In this document: piece by piece, positions 7,153 to 13,480 of the stretch
Layout: every line of letters starts with the position of its first letter
Position numbering within the stretch: the first letter of the stretch is position 1
Assembly (NCBI GenBank): GCA_002391065.1
Contig: DGRP01000158.1
Span: 1-18,460, forward strand
Length of the DNA: 18,460 nt
Source of the DNA: Ruminococcus sp. UBA4385
GTDB taxonomy: Bacteria; Bacillota_A; Clostridia; Oscillospirales; Ruminococcaceae
Direction: 5' to 3'
The notes under the pieces: generated by a model
What the model was told of the DNA's origin: nothing
The model's input: the letters and a program-made list of their open reading frames with translations, nothing else
The model's database searches: none
Position numbers and translations under genes: made by a program

Positions 7153-7171
7153 AAAATAGGTTTACTATTTT
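7153..7171 (+). repeat. Inverted repeat in the 5' untranslated region of the GGDEF gene
   Basis: AAAATAG-GTTTA-CTATTTT is a perfect 7-5-7 inverted repeat, 10 bases after the -10 box and ending 20 bases before the start codon, followed by further T residues. It could be a repressor operator or a weak AT-rich attenuator hairpin. Its position overlaps or closely follows the transcription start. Confidence 0.35.
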
Positions 7172-7191
7172 TTCGCTAAAGGAGGGTCAGC

Positions 7192-9108
7192 ATGAAAAGA
7201 AAGACAATAGCAGTCTGCGTAACAGGATTTGATCTTGAATACGAAACCGACGTTGTTTACGGTGTATATAAAAAGTGTCAGGAGCTGGGACTGAATCTGC
7301 TTGTTTTCTTTAATCCTACCAGAAAACCTCAGCGTGGTATTGACCTTGTTATCTCGGAAGCTATAGCTAACGGCGAAATGTCTGTATTCAAGCTTATGGA
7401 TTATGATAATATCGACGGTATAGTTATTTTCGGAGAATCACTGCTTGTTGAAGAAACTTATTTTGATATTGCAAAAAAGGCAAGAGAGCACGGAATACCG
7501 CTTATTAATGTTGATGACCTCTTCCATGATAATGAAAAGAGAATTATTCTCAGCAATAAATATGCTATGTCTTCTGTAGTTGAGCACCTTATTGTCGATC
7601 ACGGGCTTACAAAGATTGATTTTATCAGCGGCTTTGAGTTTGATAATATACAATCCGATGAAAGGCTTGATGCTTACAAGGCTACACTTAAAAAGCACGG
7701 TCTGCCGATCGAGGAGGACAGGATATATTACGGTGAGTTCTGGAGAAAGGCTATTGAATGTACCGAAGAGATACTCAAAAAGCCCGAGCTGCCCGAAGCT
7801 ATCGTCTGTGCTAATGATACTATGGCATTTTTCTGTATGGATACTCTCAAGGAGCACGGATATAAGATTCCTGAGGATATTATAGTTACGGGCTTTGACG
7901 GGCTCAAGGACTGCAAAAATTATTCTCCGACACCTACTACAGTCAGGAGAGCTACCTTTGAATCGGGCGGAGTGGCTGTTGAACTCCTGCTTGATATGAT
8001 GAACGGTAAAGAACCTGAGGACATCACCTATGTTGACTCTGTGCTTCATCTGGGTCAGTCCTGCGGCTGTGTTCCTATTGAAAAGGTCGATGAGCTCACC
8101 TATAATCAGAAGTATTCATACTATAATGACTTCAAGGAGTTTACAAGGTATCTGCTTGATATGAATATGGATATTTCCAATGTTGAAGAGTCAAGCCATC
8201 TGTTTGACAGCCTTTACAGAGGAACTATGATATTCAAGTTCAAAAAGCTGTATGTATGCATAAGCTCGGATATTGAGAAAAATCAGAACGTTATCAATAT
8301 AGACACGGATATTGCTCCATGGAGCGTTCCCGATACTATGGTGTCTATGTTTATGTACAACCATGATGTTCCTGTAGGTTATGAATTTCCTACCAAGCAG
8401 CTCATTCCCGATAAAATGAATGACGAGGAAGCACCTGTTTTTTATGCCTTTGCGCCTATATACTTTAAGGATCTGTTTTTAGGCTATCTTGCCGGTGTAC
8501 CTTCTACTGTCGAGCTTGAGGGCGACCTGCTTGCAGTTTGGCTGACATCTATCTCTAACAATGCAGGAAGCTTTTATCTGAACAACAAATTGCAGAAAGC
8601 TCTCAGTGAGCTTGAGCTTCTCAATCTGCATGATCCGCTTACAGGACTTTACAACAGAAGAGGTCTTAACAAGTACGAGAAGGAGTTCCTGCAAAACTGT
8701 ATCAAAAGCGATAAATATCTATCGGTTGTCTGCGCCGATGTTGACGGGCTGAAAATTATTAATGATGCTTACGGTCACGAGGAAGGCGATGTCGCTATCA
8801 CTGCGTGCAGCAACACTCTTATGGAGATTTTCCCCGAGAACAGTATCTGTGTAAGAACCGGCGGTGATGAATTCCTGATACTTGCTTCATTTGACAGCGA
8901 AGACGAACCCGATAAGCTTATAAAGCAGGTCTATGATAAGATCGAAGGTCTCAACCAATCGGGTGCGAAGCCATACAAATTCGGCTGCAGCTGCGGTCAT
9001 GTAACGCTCAAGCCAGATAAGGACACTGTTCTTAACGAGATAAAGAGCGAGGCTGACAGCAGAATGTACATCGAAAAGCACCGCAGAAAAACAATAAGAA
9101 AATTCTAA
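7192..9108 (+). CDS. LacI-type ligand-binding domain fused to a GGDEF diguanylate cyclase
   Basis: A 638-residue cytosolic signalling protein; no signal peptide or membrane segment is seen. Residues 4-290 form a periplasmic-binding-protein-like domain as in LacI/GalR regulators (CANDTMAFF, IPEDIIVTGFDG and PTTVRR are typical), but there is no N-terminal helix-turn-helix. Residues 300-470 form a GAF-like linker region of unknown role. Residues 480-632 are the GGDEF domain: HDPLTGLYNRRGL (480-492), DVDGLKIINDAYGHEEGD and an intact GGDEF at 557-561, so cyclic di-GMP synthesis is expected. No RxxD inhibitory site precedes the active site. A sugar or related cytosolic ligand probably sets its activity. 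AAGGAGG lies 6 bases before the ATG. It is transcribed alone, divergent from hflX. Confidence 0.9.
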   Translation: MKRKTIAVCVTGFDLEYETDVVYGVYKKCQELGLNLLVFFNPTRKPQRGIDLVISEAIANGEMSVFKLMDYDNIDGIVIFGESLLVEETYFDIAKKAREHGIPLINVDDLFHDNEKRIILSNKYAMSSVVEHLIVDHGLTKIDFISGFEFDNIQSDERLDAYKATLKKHGLPIEEDRIYYGEFWRKAIECTEEILKKPELPEAIVCANDTMAFFCMDTLKEHGYKIPEDIIVTGFDGLKDCKNYSPTPTTVRRATFESGGVAVELLLDMMNGKEPEDITYVDSVLHLGQSCGCVPIEKVDELTYNQKYSYYNDFKEFTRYLLDMNMDISNVEESSHLFDSLYRGTMIFKFKKLYVCISSDIEKNQNVINIDTDIAPWSVPDTMVSMFMYNHDVPVGYEFPTKQLIPDKMNDEEAPVFYAFAPIYFKDLFLGYLAGVPSTVELEGDLLAVWLTSISNNAGSFYLNNKLQKALSELELLNLHDPLTGLYNRRGLNKYEKEFLQNCIKSDKYLSVVCADVDGLKIINDAYGHEEGDVAITACSNTLMEIFPENSICVRTGGDEFLILASFDSEDEPDKLIKQVYDKIEGLNQSGAKPYKFGCSCGHVTLKPDKDTVLNEIKSEADSRMYIEKHRRKTIRKF

Positions 9109-9138
9109 AAAATGCCTGTTCCGTTTGGAGCAGGCATT
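9105..9138. terminator. Bidirectional terminator between GGDEF and ABC genes
   Basis: The stem 9111-9122 pairs with 9127-9138 (12 positions, one G-U, GTTT loop). On the minus strand it is followed by TTTTTTAGA, and on the plus strand by CTTGATTATTTT. It sits between two convergent genes and can serve both, more strongly the minus-strand ABC operon. Confidence 0.8.
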
Positions 9139-9143
9139 CTTGA

Positions 9144-9902
9144 TTATTTTGAAAGCTTTGTCAGGAAAGCCTTTGTTCTTTCCTGCTTCGGGTGGTCAAT
9201 TACTTCTGAGGGAGTTCCCTCTTCTACAACAACTCCGCCGTCCATGAATACAACATAGTCGGAAACATTCTTAGCAAAGTTTATCTCGTGAGTAACAATG
9301 ACCATTGTCATTTTCTCTGAGGCAAGCTCTTTGAGGATCTGCAGTATCTCAGCAGTGATCTCAGGGTCAAGAGCCGAGGTAGGCTCATCAAAGAAAAGGA
9401 TCTTCGGCTTCATTGCAAGAGCCCTTGCTATAGCAACTCTCTGCTGCTGACCGCCTGAAAGCTGTGACGGGAATGCATTGGCTTTATCCTTCAATCCCAT
9501 TTTAGCGAGAAGCTCCATACACTCCTTTTCAACCTCTGCTTTATCACGCTTCTGAACACAAACGGGCGCGTCCATAAGGTTTTTAAGCACAGTATAGTGA
9601 GGAAACAGATTGAAGTTCTGGAACACAAGGCTGAAATACTCTTTTATCTTTCTGATATTTCCCTTCGGAGCATAAACAGCCTTCCCGTTTTCTGAGCTTA
9701 CCGCCTTTTCACCGCAGTATATGAGCTCTCCGCCGTCAAGCCTTTCAAGCAAACAAGCACATCTCAGGAAGGTTGATTTTCCGGAACCCGAAGGTCCGAG
9801 GATAGATACTACGGTATTTTCCTCAACAGAGATCGAAATATCCTTCAACACCTTATGCTCGCCATAGCTCTTTTCAAAATTTTTAGCTTCTAAAAGTTTC
9901 AT
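9144..9902 (-). CDS. Polar amino acid ABC transporter, ATP-binding protein
   Basis: The ATPase subunit of a polar amino acid importer of the GlnQ/HisP group; 252 residues, the usual length. Walker A is GPSGSGKST (36-44), the Q-loop is VFQNFNLF (93-100), the signature is LSGGQ (148-152), Walker B is ILFFDEP (168-174), and a switch His follows in VIVTHE. It acts on the inner face of the membrane with the fused lipoprotein-permease encoded 17 bases upstream; together they can form a complete importer as a homodimer of each. AGGTG precedes the ATG. The amino acid carried cannot be read from the sequence. Confidence 0.93.
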   Translation of the reverse strand: MKLLEAKNFEKSYGEHKVLKDISISVEENTVVSILGPSGSGKSTFLRCACLLERLDGGELIYCGEKAVSSENGKAVYAPKGNIRKIKEYFSLVFQNFNLFPHYTVLKNLMDAPVCVQKRDKAEVEKECMELLAKMGLKDKANAFPSQLSGGQQQRVAIARALAMKPKILFFDEPTSALDPEITAEILQILKELASEKMTMVIVTHEINFAKNVSDYVVFMDGGVVVEEGTPSEVIDHPKQERTKAFLTKLSK

Positions 9903-9919
9903 TTTTCACACCTGCCTTA

Positions 9920-11422
9920 TCAATAATGACTGAGCTTCTGCTCTATACGTGCCATTATCGCAGCTACGATAACGTTAAATACATAATAGAATAATCCTGC
10001 AATAAAGATAGGCAGTATCGTTGATTCTGCGGCAGCGACCTGCTTAGCTATTGTGAACATCTCGGTATAAGCAATTGCAAATGCAAGTGAGGTATCCTTT
10101 ACAAGAGTGATAACCTCATTTGTAATAGCCGGAATAACTGTTCTCATCATCTGCGGGAATACTATCTTTCTGAATGCCATTCCCCTAGAATAACCAAGTA
10201 TTGCAGCAGCCTCATGCTGACCCTTAGGTACAGCCTGAATACCTGCACGATATATCTCTGCAAAGTAAGCAGCATAATTAAGTATGAAGCCTATAAGCAC
10301 TGCATATAATCTGTAGTTTGATGAGAGCTTTATACCAAACAGCAGGTTTGGCCCGAAGAATACCAGCAGAAGCTGCAGCATAAGCGGTGTTCCTCTGACT
10401 ATAGATATATAAACCTTCATTATCGTTCTTAAAATGAAGAATCTTGACATTCTTCCAAAGGCGATAAACAGACCTAGCGGCAGAGCAAACAGCAGTGTAA
10501 AGAAGAATATAGCAAATGATGCCCCCATTCCCTTTGCAAGCTCCTTGCAAACGTAAGTAAACAGTTCAGAAAAGCTTTTTTCCTTATCCTCTGTCGGGTC
10601 TATAACCTCAGAATCCTCAGTAAGGCAGACTGCATCTTCAAGATCCCACTTGGCTGCGATCTTATTAATAGTACCGTCATCAAGCAGCTCCATAAGGGTT
10701 TCCTGAACCTGATCTCTGAGCTCTGTATTGCCCTTATAAAAGCCTATACCGTACTGCTCAGATGATATATGCTCATCAAGCACAATGTACTCGGTATCTC
10801 TTTGCGAAATCTCATACTTAGCGACTCCGACGTCCATACAGATAGCATCTACAACACCGCTGTCAAGATTCAGAAACGCAGAGTTATAGTCACCAACCTG
10901 CTGAAGCTCCTCGAAACTCTCAGCCAGAGCCTTGTTTTCCTCAGTTGCGTCATCGCCTGTAAGTGCTGCAAGCCCTGAACTGTCAGCCTGAACTGCAACT
11001 ATCCTTCCGCTGAGGTCTGATATATCATCAATGCCCGAATCTGCTCTGACTACCATTACCTGAGCATTGTCAAAGTACGGAGCAGACCATGTATAATCAT
11101 TCTCACGGCCGTTTATTGTAAAGCCGTTCCAGATACAGTCTATCTGACCTGTTTTCAGCTCCAGATCCTTTGAATCCCAGTCAATTGGCCTTTTCTCTAG
11201 CTTCCAGCCCCTCTTATCGCAGACTGCCTGAGCAAGGTCAAGGTCAAGACCTACATATTCTCCTGAGTCATCCTTGAAGCCGTAAGGCGGAAACTCAGCA
11301 TCAAAGCCTACTGTCAGCACCTTATCATCATCACTTTTGTCTGAGCAGCTGCTGAAAGCAGCCGACACAGAAAAGATCATAGCCGCAGACATAAAAAAAG
11401 CGGCCAGCCTTTTTATCTTCAT
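9920..11422 (-). CDS. Fused substrate-binding lipoprotein and amino acid ABC permease
   Basis: A 500-residue single-chain protein. Residues 1-25 are a signal peptide with a lipoprotein-like Cys26 (FSSC). Residues 30-265 are a family 3 solute-binding domain (VGFDAEFPPYGF, GLDLDLAQAV, the TINGRENDYTWSAPYF segment, VDAICMD). Residues 285-500 are the permease: several hydrophobic segments, RGTPLMLQL, and the EAA loop around GQHEAAAILGYSRGMAFRKI that contacts the ATPase. In Gram-positive GlnPQ-type importers the binding protein is likewise fused to the permease, which gives two binding sites per transporter. GGAGG lies 8 bases before the ATG. The order is permease fusion then ATPase, in one operon. 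Confidence 0.93.
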   Translation of the reverse strand: MKIKRLAAFFMSAAMIFSVSAAFSSCSDKSDDDKVLTVGFDAEFPPYGFKDDSGEYVGLDLDLAQAVCDKRGWKLEKRPIDWDSKDLELKTGQIDCIWNGFTINGRENDYTWSAPYFDNAQVMVVRADSGIDDISDLSGRIVAVQADSSGLAALTGDDATEENKALAESFEELQQVGDYNSAFLNLDSGVVDAICMDVGVAKYEISQRDTEYIVLDEHISSEQYGIGFYKGNTELRDQVQETLMELLDDGTINKIAAKWDLEDAVCLTEDSEVIDPTEDKEKSFSELFTYVCKELAKGMGASFAIFFFTLLFALPLGLFIAFGRMSRFFILRTIMKVYISIVRGTPLMLQLLLVFFGPNLLFGIKLSSNYRLYAVLIGFILNYAAYFAEIYRAGIQAVPKGQHEAAAILGYSRGMAFRKIVFPQMMRTVIPAITNEVITLVKDTSLAFAIAYTEMFTIAKQVAAAESTILPIFIAGLFYYVFNVIVAAIMARIEQKLSHY

Positions 11423-11467
11423 TACTGAAACCTCCAGTTCTTCACTTTTATCAAATAACCATTTACC

Positions 11468-11496
11468 ATTTTATCACACAAAACCGCAAATTACAA
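11468..11496 (-). promoter_or_regulatory. Promoter of the amino acid ABC operon
   Basis: Minus-strand TTGTAA (11491-11496), 17-base spacer, TAAAAT (11468-11473). The -35 box overlaps the U-tract of the upstream terminator, so the operon is separated from the pyruvyl transferase gene only by this compact element. Confidence 0.6.
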
Positions 11497-11535
11497 GCAA
11501 AAATCCGAAATTTGTCATTTATAACAAATTTCGGA
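11495..11535 (-). terminator. Terminator after the pyruvyl transferase gene
   Basis: A perfect 12-bp stem (11504-11515 with 11524-11535, TCCGAAATTTGT against ACAAATTTCGGA) with an 8-base loop; on the minus strand it is followed by TTTTTGCTTG. It starts 3 bases after the stop codon. Confidence 0.85.
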
Positions 11536-11538
11536 CTT

Positions 11539-13377
11539 TTATTTCAGCAGACGATTCAAATAATCAGGTGTAAGGTAGTGACAGCCTATATACTGAGCGC
11601 CCAGTTTCAGCGCCGTCATTATATCCTCAGTTTTTGAATAAGACATTACAAAGGCTTTTAAGCCGTTGTCACGGCAAAGCCTTGCTGTTTTCTCATCATA
11701 GACTGTATTTTTCATCGAAAGAATATCTATGTCATATTTTTTACAAACCGTAAGAGCTGAACTGAACCTCCTGCCTTTATCGGCTTCATCTTTCGGCTCA
11801 GGAAGATAGTAGGCTATCTCACATTCAGGCGCATATTCTTTCACAAGCTGTACATCACTCTCACGCTGACAGCGAATTACCGTCCTGACCTTATCAAGCG
11901 AATGTCTGCTGTAAGCCTTGCTTATTTCATCAATGAACACCTTCGCCATTGCTGACGGCGGCTTCCCGATATCCAGAAACAAAGTGATCTCTTTTTCAAG
12001 TGAAACCCTTTCAGCTTCGCCGAAAAGCTCATCAATATCAACAGCTTTATAGCGACCGTAATAGCTTCGGGATTTGAAGTCATCATATCCGAGTCCCTGC
12101 TTGTGCTCATCTTTATACGCTAAACCCAGTTTACCCAGACTGTCCTTAGACCAGCCGTTTATGCACACTGCCCTGCCGTCAGAGGTAACCCTTATGTCAG
12201 CCTCAAAGTTTATAAAGCCCTCGGCGAAGGAGTTTTCAAAAGCTTCAAGAGAATTAGTATTTCTGAACTTATGCTCAAGCGTACCAAGTGCCACGGCCGT
12301 AAGCTTTGTGTTAATTTCAGAGGTCTTTTTTATGCGTTCTCCTGTCTGTCCTACAGAGCGTACAAAGCCTTTCAGATGTTTGTAAACTCCCCTCTTGATG
12401 AAATAGGAGGGCTTTTTGGTTTTACCGTTCATTGCTTTCTCAAAAGCATCAAAAACACGTTCTGCACTTAACTCATCGGGCATAATACAGCGTTCTTTAT
12501 AGCCTATCCTCTCGCCCCAGAAGCGCATTTTTTCGTTCCAGACTATTCCCACCGAAGGTATCCCGAGTGAATATGCTATGATATTTGAGTGCATTCTCTG
12601 AGCTATCACTCCGTCAAACGAAGCAATATCACGCACAAGCTCCCTTGAATTCATTGTCTGTGGAAGTTTCTCTCCATGCCCTGTGAATTGAAGGACCTTC
12701 ATGGCGAACTCCTCATCGGAATTCAGTCCGTTTGTGAATAACTTCCACTTATAACCCTTGGACTCTAGCATTCCGATAAGCTCTTTCCAGAAACGGAGCA
12801 TAAATTCCCCGTCTATCTCCTCGTGACCGTAATCACAGAAAAGACGCTCTCTTGCAATACCGATTCCGATATAACCCGACTTCTCAGGTATGATCTCAGG
12901 ATAGGTCTGTCTGCACCAGACAGCAGGGTCTATAACAGAGTGAACGCTTTGTTTCCTTGTTAGGTATGAGCTTTTCAACAGCGCTGTATCATCACGGACA
13001 CTGATACCCTTTACACAAGGCTGATTAATCACCTCTTTGAGTGCCTGACAAGTCTCGTCATTTTCATCATAGCCCTCAACACCTACAGAATTGAAATAAA
13101 CAGGAATGTCATTTTCCTGTGCTTCATTTATAATTTCAGAAATATACTGAAGAAAGCACTCTCCGCGAAACTTTATCAGACCGCCTCCTGCGAAAATAAC
13201 CGCATCGCAGAATCTTACCCTGTACACGTCACCGCAGCGCAGGTCATAATCAAGAATATCCGCCTTTTCACCAAGAGCCTTTCTTATCATATAAGCAGTA
13301 TTATCAGCAATGACCGAATCCCCGTAATTTCTGTTTACAAGCCTTACGAGCATGATCTTTATCCTGTTTTCAGCCAT
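11539..13377 (-). CDS. Polysaccharide pyruvyl transferase fused to a degenerate GDPD-like domain
   Basis: A 612-residue cytosolic protein of two parts. Residues 5-315 fit the polysaccharide pyruvyl transferase family (CsaB-like), which adds pyruvate ketals to cell-wall or surface glycans: GDSVIADNTAYM (19-30), FAGGG (62-66), VRDD, and the late RMHSNIIAYSLGIPSVGI (261-278). Residues 360-612 resemble the glycerophosphodiester phosphodiesterase barrel: TNSLEAF (374-380), GFINFEADIRVTSDG (387-401). The family's HD after the strand is replaced by Asn-Gly (CINGW, 405-409), and no HRG-type His aligns at the start, so catalysis is doubtful. Start ATG 13377 has GGTGAT just upstream; an earlier in-frame ATG (13413) lies inside the promoter. 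It is transcribed alone. Substrate unknown. Confidence 0.82.
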   Translation of the reverse strand: MAENRIKIMLVRLVNRNYGDSVIADNTAYMIRKALGEKADILDYDLRCGDVYRVRFCDAVIFAGGGLIKFRGECFLQYISEIINEAQENDIPVYFNSVGVEGYDENDETCQALKEVINQPCVKGISVRDDTALLKSSYLTRKQSVHSVIDPAVWCRQTYPEIIPEKSGYIGIGIARERLFCDYGHEEIDGEFMLRFWKELIGMLESKGYKWKLFTNGLNSDEEFAMKVLQFTGHGEKLPQTMNSRELVRDIASFDGVIAQRMHSNIIAYSLGIPSVGIVWNEKMRFWGERIGYKERCIMPDELSAERVFDAFEKAMNGKTKKPSYFIKRGVYKHLKGFVRSVGQTGERIKKTSEINTKLTAVALGTLEHKFRNTNSLEAFENSFAEGFINFEADIRVTSDGRAVCINGWSKDSLGKLGLAYKDEHKQGLGYDDFKSRSYYGRYKAVDIDELFGEAERVSLEKEITLFLDIGKPPSAMAKVFIDEISKAYSRHSLDKVRTVIRCQRESDVQLVKEYAPECEIAYYLPEPKDEADKGRRFSSALTVCKKYDIDILSMKNTVYDEKTARLCRDNGLKAFVMSYSKTEDIMTALKLGAQYIGCHYLTPDYLNRLLK

Positions 13378-13403
13378 TGGTATCACCGCCTTTTGATGAA
13401 AAT

Positions 13404-13432
13404 AGTATAGCATTTTACAAAGTCATTGTCAA
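13404..13432 (-). promoter_or_regulatory. Promoter of the pyruvyl transferase gene
   Basis: Minus-strand TTGACA (13427-13432), 17-base spacer, TATACT (13404-13409) with an extended TGC. It sets the start of the gene: the transcript begins near 13397, downstream of the ATG at 13413, leaving ATG 13377 as the usable start with a short 5' leader. Confidence 0.82.
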
Positions 13433-13444
13433 GAAAAACGCACT

Positions 13445-13472
13445 AAAAAACAGCTGTCCTTTCGGGCAGCCG
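13445..13472 (-). terminator. Terminator of the CAP-dockerin gene
   Basis: The stem 13464-13472 pairs with 13451-13459 (CGGCTGCCC against GGACAGCTG on the minus strand, one mismatch, one G-U pair) around a stable GAAA tetraloop, followed by TTTTTT. It lies 8 bases after the stop codon. Confidence 0.8.
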
Positions 13473-13480
13473 TTCATGTG

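Noticed and set aside
13378..13413. ATG start for the pyruvyl transferase 12 codons upstream
   Set aside because: This ATG lies between the -35 and -10 boxes of the gene's promoter, so it would not be in the transcript.
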